Source: Beijerinckiaceae bacterium (GTDB lineage Bacteria > Pseudomonadota > Alphaproteobacteria > Rhizobiales > Beijerinckiaceae). Taken from it: 64,000 bases of DNA. The stretch lies in NCBI GenBank assembly GCA_027532775.1, contig JAPZTO010000002.1, positions 434,001 to 498,000 on the forward strand, in the 5' to 3' direction. Position numbers and translations under genes: made by a program. The notes under the pieces were generated by a model, which worked only from the letters and a program-made list of their open reading frames with translations, searched no databases and had not been told where the DNA came from. This document shows positions 7,919 through 17,239 of the stretch, in pieces. Every line of letters begins with the position of its first letter. Positions within the stretch are counted from its first letter, which is position 1.

Positions 7919-9211
7919 TCAGCCGCACTTCTTCAGCTTGGTGTTGTAGTTGCCGCATTTCAGATTGACCCAGTCGGCCTCGAGGTCCTTCGAGCCTTCC
8001 AGATGATCGGTCCAGGCATCGCCGGGAACGAGGTCCTTGGTCTGCCAGACCACGTCGAACTGGCCGTCGGCGCGGATTTCGCCGATCAGGACCGGCTTGG
8101 TGATATGGTGGTTCGGGAGCATCTTGGAGATGCCGCCCGTCAGGTTCGGAACCTCGACGCCGACAATGGCATCGATCACCGCATCCGGAGCCGTCGTCTT
8201 GGCCTTCTCGACGGCCTTGATCCACATGTTGAAGCCAATCACATGGGCTTCCATCGGGTCGTTGGTCACGGCTTTCGAGGACTTCTTGTAGTCCTTCCAC
8301 TTCTTGATGAACTCGTAGTTGGCGACGTCCTTCACCGACTGGAAATAGTTCCAGGCCGCGAGATGGCCGACCAGCGGCCGTGTATCGATGCCGGCGAGTT
8401 CTTCCTCACCGACCGAGAAGGCGACAACCGGAATGTCGGTCGCCTTGATGCCGGCATTGCCGAGTTCCTTGTAGAACGGAACGTTGGCGTCGCCGTTGAT
8501 GGTCGAGACGACGGCGGTCTTCTTGCCGGCCGAACCGAACTTCTTGATATCGGCGACGATGGTCTGCCAGTCCGAGTGACCGAACGGCGTGTAGTTGATC
8601 ATGATATCTTCCTTGGCCACGCCCTTGGCGAGCAGGTAGGCTTCAAGGATCTTGTTGGTCGTGCGCGGATAGACGTAGTCGGTGCCCGCCAGAACCCAGC
8701 GCTTCACTTCGCCGCCATCCTTCGACATCAGGTAATCGACGGCCGGGATGGCCTGCTGGTTCGGGGCGGCGCCGGTGTAGAAAACGTTGCGCTCGGATTC
8801 CTCGCCCTCATACTGCACCGGGTAGAACAGGATGTTGTTCAGTTCCTTGAAGACCGGCAGGACGGACTTGCGCGACACCGAGGTCCAGCAGCCGAAGGTC
8901 GCGGCAACCTTGTGCTGCGTGATCAGCTCGCGCGCCTTTTCGGCGAAAAGCGGCCAGTTCGAGGCCGGGTCGACCACGACTGCCTCGAGTTTCTTGCCGA
9001 GAAGACCGCCCTTCTTGTTCTGCTCATCGATGAGCATGAGCATGACGTCCTTCAGGGTCGTTTCGGAAATCGCCATCGTGCCCGAGAGCGAATGCAGGAT
9101 GCCGACCTTGATCGTGTCGCCGGACTGGGCAAAGGCCGGGATGGCGGGCAGGGTCGCGGCGGCGGCCGCCATGGCCGAGGAAGCGAGAAGAGAACGGCGC
9201 GTCATTGTCAT
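7919..9211 (-). CDS. urtA: Urea ABC transporter substrate-binding protein UrtA
   Basis: Periplasmic urea receptor of the Leu/Ile/Val-binding (type I) fold, 430 residues from the chosen start. The N-terminus (TRRSLLAS followed by a hydrophobic stretch ending PAFAQ near residue 29) looks like a Tat or Tat-like signal. The mature protein begins DTIKVGILHSLSGTMAISE and has the UrtA-typical FGCWTSVSRKSVLPVFKE, LFYPVQYEGEE and TGAAPNQQAIPA blocks. The ATG at 9211 is preferred over an upstream ATG at 9265 because a sigma-54 promoter lies between them, so the longer form would begin upstream of the transcript. It heads the urea operon. Confidence 0.96.
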   Translation of the reverse strand: MTMTRRSLLASSAMAAAAATLPAIPAFAQSGDTIKVGILHSLSGTMAISETTLKDVMLMLIDEQNKKGGLLGKKLEAVVVDPASNWPLFAEKARELITQHKVAATFGCWTSVSRKSVLPVFKELNNILFYPVQYEGEESERNVFYTGAAPNQQAIPAVDYLMSKDGGEVKRWVLAGTDYVYPRTTNKILEAYLLAKGVAKEDIMINYTPFGHSDWQTIVADIKKFGSAGKKTAVVSTINGDANVPFYKELGNAGIKATDIPVVAFSVGEEELAGIDTRPLVGHLAAWNYFQSVKDVANYEFIKKWKDYKKSSKAVTNDPMEAHVIGFNMWIKAVEKAKTTAPDAVIDAIVGVEVPNLTGGISKMLPNHHITKPVLIGEIRADGQFDVVWQTKDLVPGDAWTDHLEGSKDLEADWVNLKCGNYNTKLKKCG

Positions 9212-9248
9212 TGTAAGGAATCCCCCGTTGGATGAGACGATGCGGCGC

Positions 9249-9264
9249 AGCATTTCGCGTGCCA
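9249..9264 (-). promoter_or_regulatory. Sigma-54 promoter of the urea operon
   Basis: On the minus strand this reads TGGCACGCGAAATGCT, against the consensus TGGCACG-N4-TTGCW. The -24 GG and -12 GC elements are intact and correctly spaced, with one mismatch. Transcription would start near 9238, leaving a leader of about 28 bases before urtA. GCAC/GTGC half-sites resembling NtrC enhancer halves occur upstream at 9336-9342 and 9361-9372, but no full NtrC palindrome is obvious. Nitrogen-limitation control through RpoN/NtrC fits urea uptake. Confidence 0.75.
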
Positions 9265-9482
9265 AAAACCCGACCGGATGAAACAGGGGTATTACAACCG
9301 GGCGGCGTCGCCTTTTCGGGCAGGCCCTCCCGTTCGGTGCACAATAAAGCGGCGTCTGCCTGCAATTTGTGCGGATTGTTTATGTGCGGTCGGAGGTGGC
9401 CCGTCCGGAAAGCCTGCCTGCTGCGTGGGGCGGAAGATCCGGATGCCGGCCTGATGCGTAGAGACATCCAGCGAGGTCTGTC

Positions 9483-9884
9483 ATGAAATCCACCCTCATC
9501 CTCACCGCGAGCGCCGCCATCATCCTGCTGGTGATCGATCTCCTGTGGCTCGGCGTGATCGCCAAGAACCTTTATCAGGCGGAGATCGGCGGCCTCCTGA
9601 AAAAGGAATTCAACGTCGCGGCGGCTTTGGCGTTCTATGTCCTCTACGTGATCGGCCTGACCGTTTTCGTACTCCTGCCCGCTCACGAAAGCGGCAGCGT
9701 TCTCCGGGCGCTGGCCTATGGCGCGTTTTTCGGCCTTGTCGCCTACGGCACCTATGACCTCACAAACCTCGCAACGCTCGAAGGGTTCACCCTGCGCATC
9801 GCGCTGATCGACATGAGCTGGGGCGCCTTCGTTTCCGGCGTGACTTCGGCCGGCGCCGTGGCGATTGCCCGGCATTTCGGCTGA
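9483..9884 (+). CDS. DUF2177 family membrane protein
   Basis: A 133-residue integral membrane protein with four hydrophobic segments (about 5-25, 45-68, 75-95, 108-128). It carries the DUF2177 signature residues: DLLWLGVIAKNLYQAEIG after the first helix, and AYGAFFGLVAYGTYDLTNLATL in the third helix region. Members are widespread and uncharacterised. It is divergent from urtA with a 271-base spacer and seems a single-gene unit before the ABC-F gene, so nothing in its context gives a role. Confidence 0.85.
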   Translation: MKSTLILTASAAIILLVIDLLWLGVIAKNLYQAEIGGLLKKEFNVAAALAFYVLYVIGLTVFVLLPAHESGSVLRALAYGAFFGLVAYGTYDLTNLATLEGFTLRIALIDMSWGAFVSGVTSAGAVAIARHFG

Positions 9885-9947
9885 GCTTGCCTCGACAGGA
9901 TACCGGCCGGCGGGTAGAAGGCCCGTCTTCTCGCTTGGAAACCTGCC

Positions 9948-11762
9948 GTGGCGCCACCCCTGATCCAGCTGACCGATATCCGCCTGACCTTCGGCGGCAG
10001 GAACCTGCTCGACGGGGCGGACCTTTCCGTGTCGCCCGGCGAGCGGATCTGCCTTGTCGGTCGTAACGGTTCGGGCAAGTCGACGCTGCTCAAGGTTGCT
10101 GCGGGGCAGGTCGAAGCCGATGCCGGCACGCGATTTGTCCAGCCGGGCATGCGGATCGGCGTTCTGGCGCAGGAGCCGGATTTCTCGGCCTACCCCACCA
10201 CCCTCGCCTTTGCCGCCGCCGACCTTCCGCCGGATGAGGGAGATCATGCCGCGCGGTTTCTGCTGGAGGCGCTGGGCCTGACCGGACAGGAGCCGACAGC
10301 CGGGCTTTCTGGCGGCGAGGCGCGCAGGGCGGCGCTTGCCCGTGTCCTCGCGCCGCAGCCCGATGTGCTGCTGCTCGATGAACCGACCAACCATCTCGAC
10401 CTGCCGGCCATCGAATGGCTCGAGCAGGAATTGCTGGGCCGGCAGGCCGCGCTGGTGCTGATCAGCCATGACCGCCGCTTCCTCGAACGCCTTTCCAGGG
10501 CGACCATCTGGCTGGATCGCGGCACGACGCGGCGGATCGAACGCGGATTCGGCCATTTCGAGGCGTGGCGGGACCAGGTCCTCGCCGAGGAAGAAGCGGC
10601 CCAGCACAAACTCGGACGCAAGATCGCCGACGAGGAGCATTGGTTGCGCTACGGCGTCACTGCGCGGCGCAAGCGCAATGTCCGGAGGCTCGAGAATCTC
10701 CATACACTCCGGCGCGAGAAGCGCGACCATGTCCGCGCGACCGGTTCTGCGCAGATCGTTGCTGCCGAGGAGGACAAGGGCGGGAAGCTCGTCATCGAGG
10801 CGGAAGCGCTGGCGAAACACTATGGTGAGCGGGTGATCGTCCGGGATTTCTCGATCCGCATCCTGAGGGGCGACCGGATCGGCCTTGTCGGCCCGAATGG
10901 TGCCGGCAAGACCACCCTGCTCTCGCTGATGACAGGCACGCTCGAGCCGGATTCCGGGCAGATCCGGTTCGGGGCCGGGCTCGCCATCGCCTCGCTCGAG
11001 CAGAGACGGGATTCGCTTGATCCGGAGACGAGCCTCGCCGACGCGCTGACCGGAGGCGGCACGGATACGCTGGTCATCAACGGCCAGCCGAAGAACGTCA
11101 TTGGCTATATGAAGGACTTCCTGTTCCCGCCGGAAAAGGCGCGGACGCCGCTGAAGGTGCTGTCCGGCGGCGAGCGCGCGCGGCTGATGCTCGCTCGGGC
11201 CCTCGCCCGGCCCTCAAACCTGCTGGTGCTGGACGAGCCGACCAATGATCTCGATCTCGAGACGCTCGATGTGCTCCAGGAAATGCTGGACGCCTATGCC
11301 GGCACGGTGTTGCTGATCAGCCATGACCGCGACTTCCTCGACCGGATTGTCGACCGCGTCATCGTGCCCGAGGGCAACGGGAAATGGCGAGTCTATGCCG
11401 GCGGTTACAGCGACATGCTCACCCAACGCGGTGCAGAGATCGTGCTGGACAAGCCCAGGGGGGCGAAAGCCGAGTCGCCGGAATCGGATAGGCCGGCTTC
11501 TTCGCCTGCCGTCTCAGCGCGCAAGAAGCTGACCTTCCAGCAGCTCAACCAGCTGGAAAGCCTGCCCTCCGCCATGGAAAAACTGCGGGTGGTGATCGGC
11601 AAGCTGCAGGTCCGGCTCGACGATCCGGAACTTTATGCTCGCGATCGCAAGACCTTCGACGAAACCATGGCACTGCTCGAAAAGGCCCATGCCGAACTCG
11701 GCAAGATGGAAGAACGCTGGCTCGAACTCGAGATCCTGCGCGAGGAAGCGGCGGCCGGCTGA
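9948..11762 (+). CDS. uup: ABC-F family ATPase, Uup type
   Basis: A 604-residue soluble protein with two ABC ATPase domains and no membrane segments. Walker A motifs are GRNGSGKS (about 38-45) and GPNGAGKT (about 318-325), with two LSGGE signatures and two DEPTN Walker B motifs. A charged linker of about 80 residues joins the domains, and the C-terminus (about 525-600) is a Lys/Glu-rich coiled coil as in Uup. ABC-F proteins act at the ribosome; Uup-type members also bind branched DNA and affect precise transposon excision. The start is a GTG with a poor ribosome site. The gene ends one base before the convergent flavoprotein gene. Confidence 0.9.
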   Translation: MAPPLIQLTDIRLTFGGRNLLDGADLSVSPGERICLVGRNGSGKSTLLKVAAGQVEADAGTRFVQPGMRIGVLAQEPDFSAYPTTLAFAAADLPPDEGDHAARFLLEALGLTGQEPTAGLSGGEARRAALARVLAPQPDVLLLDEPTNHLDLPAIEWLEQELLGRQAALVLISHDRRFLERLSRATIWLDRGTTRRIERGFGHFEAWRDQVLAEEEAAQHKLGRKIADEEHWLRYGVTARRKRNVRRLENLHTLRREKRDHVRATGSAQIVAAEEDKGGKLVIEAEALAKHYGERVIVRDFSIRILRGDRIGLVGPNGAGKTTLLSLMTGTLEPDSGQIRFGAGLAIASLEQRRDSLDPETSLADALTGGGTDTLVINGQPKNVIGYMKDFLFPPEKARTPLKVLSGGERARLMLARALARPSNLLVLDEPTNDLDLETLDVLQEMLDAYAGTVLLISHDRDFLDRIVDRVIVPEGNGKWRVYAGGYSDMLTQRGAEIVLDKPRGAKAESPESDRPASSPAVSARKKLTFQQLNQLESLPSAMEKLRVVIGKLQVRLDDPELYARDRKTFDETMALLEKAHAELGKMEERWLELEILREEAAAG

Positions 11763-12980
11763 TCAGCCCGCTTCCGCCTGGCGGAGCATGCCGAGGGCCG
11801 CGGCGCGCCCGGAGGCGAAGCAGGCCTGCAGCAGGTAGCCGCCGGTCGGTGCATCCCAGTCCAGCATCTCGCCGGCAAGGAACAGGCCAGGCCGCTGCGT
11901 GACCATCCAGTTTGCATCGAGACCGTCGAACGCGGCACCGCCGGCGGTCGAGATGGCCCGGTCGAGCCCGCAAAACCCCTCGACCGGAATCGGTGCGGCG
12001 CGCACGAGGTTGGCCCAGCCCTCATGATCGCCCGGGGCAAGGCCGATCTGCCGCCCGCATTCGTTGAGCAACGCCATGGCAGCGGGCTGGAGGCCGGCGG
12101 CCTTACGCAGGCGCGAGGTCCAGGAATCCTTGCTCCGGCCCTCGCGGAGGCGATGGGCGATCCATTCGGGCCGGAAATCGGGCCGCAGGTCGATCTCGAG
12201 AATTGCCGGGCTGTGACGCACCATAGCGCGGCGGATGGCGGGTGACGCAGCATAGATCGCCCCGCCCTCCAGCCCCTGCCGGGTGATCACGGCCTCGCCC
12301 GGGGCCTCGAAGCCGCCGATCCGCACCACAATGCGCTTCAGCGGTTGGCCGGCCACCTTGGCCATGAACGGCGACCATGCGATACGGATGCCGACATTCG
12401 AAGGCTCCAGCGGCGTGATGGCATGGCCGAGCGCGCCGAGCGGGCCGGTCCAGCCGCCATCGGCGCCGAGGCGTGGCCAGGAAGCCCCGCCGAGGGCCAG
12501 CAGGGTCGGGGCGGCGGGCACGACAATCTCGCCCCCGGGTGTTTCGAAACGGAGGTTTCCCGCCTCGTTCCAGCCCAGCCAGCGATGGCGGAGATGCACG
12601 ACAAGGCCCTTCGCTTCCAGCCGGCGCAGCCAGGCGCGCAGCAGCGGCGAGGCCTTCATCGTTTCCGGGAAGATGCGGCCGGAACTGCCGATGAAGGTCG
12701 GCTGGCCGAGACCCTCGCACCATTGCCGGGTCGCGTCGGGCGGGAAAGCCCGGATCGCGTCCAGCAGCAGCGGCGCAGCCTCGCCGTAGCGCGAAAGGAA
12801 TCGCGGCAGGTCCTCGGCATGGGTCAGATTCAGCCCGCCCCGCCCGGCCATCAGGAATTTCCGCCCGAGCGAAGGCATCCGCTCATAAAGATGGACCGGA
12901 TTGCCGGCATCGAGCAGGGTTTCGGCGGCCATCAGGCCCGCCGGGCCGCCGCCGATGATCAGGAAGGGATCGGATGTCAT
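11763..12980 (-). CDS. HI0933/BaiN-family flavoprotein (TIGR03862-like)
   Basis: A 405-residue FAD-binding protein of the HI0933/BaiN group of predicted NAD(P)/FAD oxidoreductases. The dinucleotide fold is at the N-terminus (IIGGGPAGLMAAETLL), followed by KFLMAGRGGLNLTH, which is characteristic of the group, and the C-terminal FAD segment LFLAGEMLDWDAPTGGYLLQACFASG. Substrates of most members are unknown. The start at 12980 (MTSDPF) places the Rossmann motif near the N-terminus. It converges on the uup gene without any gap. Confidence 0.85.
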   Translation of the reverse strand: MTSDPFLIIGGGPAGLMAAETLLDAGNPVHLYERMPSLGRKFLMAGRGGLNLTHAEDLPRFLSRYGEAAPLLLDAIRAFPPDATRQWCEGLGQPTFIGSSGRIFPETMKASPLLRAWLRRLEAKGLVVHLRHRWLGWNEAGNLRFETPGGEIVVPAAPTLLALGGASWPRLGADGGWTGPLGALGHAITPLEPSNVGIRIAWSPFMAKVAGQPLKRIVVRIGGFEAPGEAVITRQGLEGGAIYAASPAIRRAMVRHSPAILEIDLRPDFRPEWIAHRLREGRSKDSWTSRLRKAAGLQPAAMALLNECGRQIGLAPGDHEGWANLVRAAPIPVEGFCGLDRAISTAGGAAFDGLDANWMVTQRPGLFLAGEMLDWDAPTGGYLLQACFASGRAAALGMLRQAEAG

Positions 12981-13018
12981 GCCCCGGTCTTGCAGGCCCC
13001 GGGGCATGGGGTCAACGG

Positions 13019-14209
13019 CTATTCCGCCGCTTCGGCCACCGGAGCGCCGTTGCCGAGCAGATGAGTCATCGCGACCTGTACGCCACCCGGCCGATGCGGG
13101 ATGCCGCAGGCGGCGAGGCCCATCTCGACGCCGGACAGGGTGCCGGTGACCATCAGGTCATGGAAATCGCCAAGATGGCCGATCCGGAACACCTTGTCGG
13201 CGAGGATGCCGAGGCCGTTGCCGAGGCTCATGTTCGAGCGTTCGAGTATCGTCTTGCGGAGGGCATCGGCAGAATGGCCCTCGGGCAGCATGACCGCCGT
13301 CAGCGAGGATGAATAATCCGACGGCTTCTTGCAGACGGTCTCGAAGCCCCAGTGCCGCACGGCGCGGCGGGTGGCCTCGGCGGCGCGGTCATGCCGGGCA
13401 AAGACATTCGCCATGCCCTCGGCCTCCAGCATGTCGAGCGCAACTTTCAGGCCCTGCAGCATGTTTGTCGCCGGCGTATAGGGGAAGAAGCCCTTGTCGT
13501 TGATGGCGATCATTTCATGCCAGTCCCAGAAGGAACGCGGGAAGGCATTGGTCTTCGAGACAGCGAGCGCCTTGTCGGACACGGCATTGAAGGACAGGCC
13601 CGGCGGCAGCATCAGCCCCTTCTGCGAGCCGGCTACCGTGACATCGACGCCCCATTCGTCATGGCGGTAATCGATCGAGCCGAGCGAGGAAATGGTGTCG
13701 ACCATCAGCAAGGCCGGGTGGCCGGCCCGGTCAATGGCTGCCCGCACGGCCGCGATATCGGTCACGCAGCCGGTCGAGGTTTCATTGTGGACGACGCAGA
13801 CCGCCTTGATCGTGTGGCCCTTGTCCTCGCGCAGGCGCGCCTCGATGGCCGAGGCATCGGCGCCGGCGCGCCAGTCCGAGCGAATGAACTCGGCCTTGAT
13901 GCCGAGCTTGGCAGCCATCTTGTTCCAGAGCGTCGCGAACCAGCCGGTCTCGAACATCAGGACAAGATCGCCCGGCGAAAGCGTGTTGACGAGCGCGGCT
14001 TCCCAGGCTCCGGTTCCGGAGGCCGGGTAGATGATGACGGGGTTCTTCGTGCCGAAAATCGGCTTGATCCGCGCCAGCACATCGAGGCCGAGCTTCTGGA
14101 ATTCCGGGCCACGATGATCGATAGTCGGCTTGGCCATGGCTGCGAGGACCGGCAGTGGCGTATTGGTTGGTCCCGGAATCTGCAGAAAATGGCGGCCTGT
14201 CTCGACCAT
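13019..14209 (-). CDS. Serine-glyoxylate-type aminotransferase (class V)
   Basis: A PLP-dependent class V aminotransferase of 396 residues, closely resembling serine-glyoxylate/alanine-glyoxylate transaminases (SgaA type). It begins GRHFLQIPGPTNTPLPVLAAMA and contains SGTGAWEAALVNTLSPGD, HNETSTG, VDTISSLGSIDYRHDEWGVDV and the PLP-lysine motif AGSQKGLMLPPG (near residue 200). It would convert glyoxylate to glycine using serine or alanine. It is divergent from a GlcD/GlcF-like 2-hydroxyacid dehydrogenase, which could supply glyoxylate or another 2-oxoacid. GGAGA precedes the ATG. Confidence 0.88.
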   Translation of the reverse strand: MVETGRHFLQIPGPTNTPLPVLAAMAKPTIDHRGPEFQKLGLDVLARIKPIFGTKNPVIIYPASGTGAWEAALVNTLSPGDLVLMFETGWFATLWNKMAAKLGIKAEFIRSDWRAGADASAIEARLREDKGHTIKAVCVVHNETSTGCVTDIAAVRAAIDRAGHPALLMVDTISSLGSIDYRHDEWGVDVTVAGSQKGLMLPPGLSFNAVSDKALAVSKTNAFPRSFWDWHEMIAINDKGFFPYTPATNMLQGLKVALDMLEAEGMANVFARHDRAAEATRRAVRHWGFETVCKKPSDYSSSLTAVMLPEGHSADALRKTILERSNMSLGNGLGILADKVFRIGHLGDFHDLMVTGTLSGVEMGLAACGIPHRPGGVQVAMTHLLGNGAPVAEAAE

Positions 14210-14267
14210 GGCGTATCTCCCTGTCCGTTCGGAGCTGGTGGCCGTGTACGGCCCAATTTCGATGCTC

Positions 14268-14285
14268 TGTATTTTGTATTATAAA
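14268..14285. promoter_or_regulatory. AT-rich operator-like motif in the aminotransferase/dehydrogenase intergenic region
   Basis: On the minus strand this reads TTTATAATACAAAATACA. The same 18-nt motif with 16 identical positions occurs at 18999-19016, upstream of the orphan TctC gene. It lies between the two divergent start codons in an otherwise GC-rich region. It probably marks the binding site of the GntR regulator encoded at 17240, or a shared promoter element. Similarity is seen directly; the regulator assignment is inferred. Confidence 0.55.
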
Positions 14286-14343
14286 TTCACTTTTCGCAAG
14301 AGCGGTGATCCGCTAGGCTTTTCGTGGCAGGAGGAATGATCGC

Positions 14344-17232
14344 ATGCATGGAACGATCGGCGCGCGCAATCTGGGCCTTGAGCGGCGTTTGACACAGTCG
14401 ATTTCAGGCGAGGTGCGTTTCGACAGCTTCACACGCGGGCGCTACGCCACCGATGCCTCGATCTACCAGATCATTCCCGAAGGCGTGGTCTTCCCCCGAA
14501 ATGCCGATGACATTGCAGCAACGCTGGTGATTGCGAAGGAACATGGCGTTCCGGTGATCTTCCGCGGTGGCGGCACTTCCCAGAATGGCCAGCCGATCGG
14601 CAACGGCCTTATCGTCGATTGTTCGCGTTTCTTCAATGCGGTGCTGGATTACGACCCCGGCGCCCGGCGCATCCGCGTCCAGCCCGGCATGGTGCTGGAA
14701 CGGCTCAACACGCGCCTGAGGAAGGACGGCCTGTTCTTTCCGGTCGAGCCCTCCACTGCGACGCGCTGCACGATCGGCGGCATGACGGGCAACAATTCCT
14801 GCGGCGCGCGTTCGCTGGTTTTCGGCAAGATGGTCGACAATGTCCGGGCCATCGACGCGCTCTCGGTGGATGCCTCGGCCATGCATTTCGATGCCGGCGC
14901 GCCTTCGCCGCTTGGGGCGCGGATGATCGCGCTGGCGCAATCGGAGGTCGAGGAAATCCGTCTCCGCTATCCCAAGGTGCAGCGCCGCGTGGGTGGCTAC
15001 AACCTCGATGCACTGGTCGAACCCCGGCCGAACCTGGCCCATCTGCTGGTTGGTTCGGAAGGCACGCTCGCCGGTTTCACGGCCATCGACCTCGCGCTGA
15101 CGCCCCTCCCCGGACACCGGGTCATGGGCGTCTGCCATTTCCCGAGCTTCCGAGCGGCGATGGAGACGACACAGCATCTTGTCGCGCTCGGGCCCGCCGC
15201 GGTCGAGCTGGTCGACAACAACGTGATCGTGCTGGGCGCGGATATCCCGCTCTTCCGGAACACGCTGGCCAAAATCACGCGGGGAACGCCGAATTGCCTG
15301 CTGCTGGTGGAATTTGCCGGCGAGGATCTCGCGGCCCTCCAGGCGCAACTGAAGGATCTCGACCGCTGCATGGCCGATCACGGCTTCCCGGATGCGGTGG
15401 TCGAGGTGCTGGATGCGCCGACGCAGAAGACCGTCTGGGACGTGCGCGAGGCCTGCCTGAATATCATGATGTCGATGAAGGGTGATGGGAAGCCTGTTTC
15501 CTTCATCGAGGATTGCGCTGTGCCGCTCGATCGGCTCGCCGACTATACCGATGCGGTGACGGCGGTTTTCGAGAAGCATGGCACGCGCGGCACCTGGTAT
15601 GCCCATGCCTCGGTCGGGTGCCTGCATGTGCGGCCGATCCTCAATATGAAGACCGAGGCCGGCGTGAAGGCGATGCGCGCCATCGCGGAGGAGACCGTCG
15701 AACTGGTGCGGCGCTTCGAGGGTTCCTATTCCGGCGAGCATGGCGACGGCATCTCCCGTTCGGAATTCGTCGAGCCGTTGTTCGGCCCGCGGCTGACCCG
15801 CGCTTTCGAGGCGGTGAAGGATGCGTTCGACCCGGAGAACCGCCTCAACCCCGGCAAGATCGTGCGGCCGCTTCGCTTCGACGACCGCGACCTGATGCGC
15901 TATCCCGAGGGCTATGCCACAACCCTGCCCGCGCCGGCTGCGCTTGACTGGCAGGAATGGGGTGGCTTCGCCGGCGCGGTGGAGATGTGCAACAACAACG
16001 GGACCTGCCGGAAGCTGGCCGGCGGCGCGATGTGCCCTTCCTACCGCGTGACCGGCGAGGAGCAGCACCTGACGCGGGGGCGCGCCAATTCGATGCGCCT
16101 CGCGCTTTCCGGCGCCATGGGGCCGGATGCGTTTCTCTCACCCGAGATGAAGGAGACGATGTCGCTCTGCGTCGGCTGCAAGGCCTGCCAGCGTGAATGC
16201 CCGACCGGCGTCGACATGGCGCGGATGAAGATCGAATTTCTCAACCAGTATACGGCCCGCCACGGCCTGACCCTGCGCGACCGGCTGATCGCCTTCCTGC
16301 CGCGCTACGCGCCGTTCGTCAGCCGGGTTCCCGCTCTCGCCAACCTGCCGAACCGCCTGCCCCGGGTTGCAGCCCTGCTCGAACGCTTCACGCGCCTCTC
16401 CGCCCGCCGCTCGCTGCCGGAATGGCAAAAGCCGTGGCAGGAGAGCGGCGCCTTCGGGCAGCCTTCGGATGTCCGGGGCGATGGCAAGGACATCGTGCTG
16501 TTCGGGGATACGTTCAACCGCTATTTCGAGCCGGAGAATCTCGACGCGGCCTGCCGCGTGCTGCTGGCAGCCGGTTATCGCCTGCACCATGTCCAGCCAA
16601 CCCGGGGCTCGCGCCCGCTCTGCTGCGGCCGGACCTTCCTGTCGCTCGGCCAGGTGGCCGAGGCCCGCAAGGAAGCCGAAAGGCTGGTCGAGGCGCTGCA
16701 TCCCTACGTTGTCAGGGGCGCGCGGATTGTCGGGCTCGAACCGTCCTGCCTCCTGACTTTGCGCGACGAGATGCTGGCTGTCCTTCCGGGCGAGAAGGCC
16801 CGTGCGATTGGCCGGGCCGCCCGGCTGATCGAGGAGGCTCTTGCGGAGGACCTCAAGGCGGGCCGTGTCGCTTTGCCGCTGGCGGATCAAGGCGGCGTGC
16901 CGGTTCTCCTCCACGGGCATTGCCACCAGAAGGCGGCGGATGCGATGGGCGCCGTGGAAACCTGCCTCCGCGCCATACCCGGCATCCGGCTGGAGGTCAT
17001 CGAATCAAGCTGTTGCGGCATGGCCGGCAGCTTCGGCTACCAGAGCGAGACGATCGACGTTTCACTCGCCATGGCCGAGCTTTCGCTCCTTCCGGCGGTC
17101 CGCAAGGCGCCTCCGGAGGCGATCATCGTGGCAGATGGCACCTCCTGCCGCCATCAGATCGTGGATGGCTCGTCCCGCGAGGCCATTCACGTGGTCCGAC
17201 TCCTCGACAAGGCGCTTGGTGCGAAAGTATAA
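14344..17232 (+). CDS. Fused FAD-linked 2-hydroxyacid dehydrogenase / Fe-S oxidoreductase
   Basis: A 962-residue fusion of a GlcD-like FAD oxidase and a GlcF-like iron-sulfur subunit, the architecture of D-lactate/D-2-hydroxyglutarate dehydrogenases of the YdiJ/Dld type. The FAD_binding_4 domain spans about 40-190 (VIFRGGGTSQNGQPIGNG and the VEPSTATRCTIGGMTGNNSCGARS loop). The oxidase C-terminal domain is about 250-525 (GEHGDGISRSEF, LNPGKI). Cys-rich 4Fe-4S segments are near 545-560 and 605-620 (CVGCKACQRECP), and CCG-type segments near 760-910 include ESSCCGMAGSFG. It would pass electrons from a D-2-hydroxy acid to the respiratory chain. The substrate is not deducible, but the divergent glyoxylate aminotransferase suggests glycolate or a relative. 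Strong AGGAGG at 14329-14334. Confidence 0.87.
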   Translation: MHGTIGARNLGLERRLTQSISGEVRFDSFTRGRYATDASIYQIIPEGVVFPRNADDIAATLVIAKEHGVPVIFRGGGTSQNGQPIGNGLIVDCSRFFNAVLDYDPGARRIRVQPGMVLERLNTRLRKDGLFFPVEPSTATRCTIGGMTGNNSCGARSLVFGKMVDNVRAIDALSVDASAMHFDAGAPSPLGARMIALAQSEVEEIRLRYPKVQRRVGGYNLDALVEPRPNLAHLLVGSEGTLAGFTAIDLALTPLPGHRVMGVCHFPSFRAAMETTQHLVALGPAAVELVDNNVIVLGADIPLFRNTLAKITRGTPNCLLLVEFAGEDLAALQAQLKDLDRCMADHGFPDAVVEVLDAPTQKTVWDVREACLNIMMSMKGDGKPVSFIEDCAVPLDRLADYTDAVTAVFEKHGTRGTWYAHASVGCLHVRPILNMKTEAGVKAMRAIAEETVELVRRFEGSYSGEHGDGISRSEFVEPLFGPRLTRAFEAVKDAFDPENRLNPGKIVRPLRFDDRDLMRYPEGYATTLPAPAALDWQEWGGFAGAVEMCNNNGTCRKLAGGAMCPSYRVTGEEQHLTRGRANSMRLALSGAMGPDAFLSPEMKETMSLCVGCKACQRECPTGVDMARMKIEFLNQYTARHGLTLRDRLIAFLPRYAPFVSRVPALANLPNRLPRVAALLERFTRLSARRSLPEWQKPWQESGAFGQPSDVRGDGKDIVLFGDTFNRYFEPENLDAACRVLLAAGYRLHHVQPTRGSRPLCCGRTFLSLGQVAEARKEAERLVEALHPYVVRGARIVGLEPSCLLTLRDEMLAVLPGEKARAIGRAARLIEEALAEDLKAGRVALPLADQGGVPVLLHGHCHQKAADAMGAVETCLRAIPGIRLEVIESSCCGMAGSFGYQSETIDVSLAMAELSLLPAVRKAPPEAIIVADGTSCRHQIVDGSSREAIHVVRLLDKALGAKV

Positions 17233-17239
17233 GACAGCG

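Noticed and set aside
9331-9372. Full NtrC enhancer sites upstream of urtA
   Set aside because: Only GCAC/GTGC half-sites are visible with wrong spacing; reported as half-sites only.
9024-10820. A 598-codon minus-strand open frame spanning the urtA start region, DUF2177 gene and part of uup
   Set aside because: It runs through the urtA promoter and opposite two genes with strong family features; no domain is recognisable.
14404-16068. A 554-codon minus-strand open frame inside the FAD/Fe-S dehydrogenase gene
   Set aside because: Shadow of a well-supported gene; His/Arg-rich with no domain.
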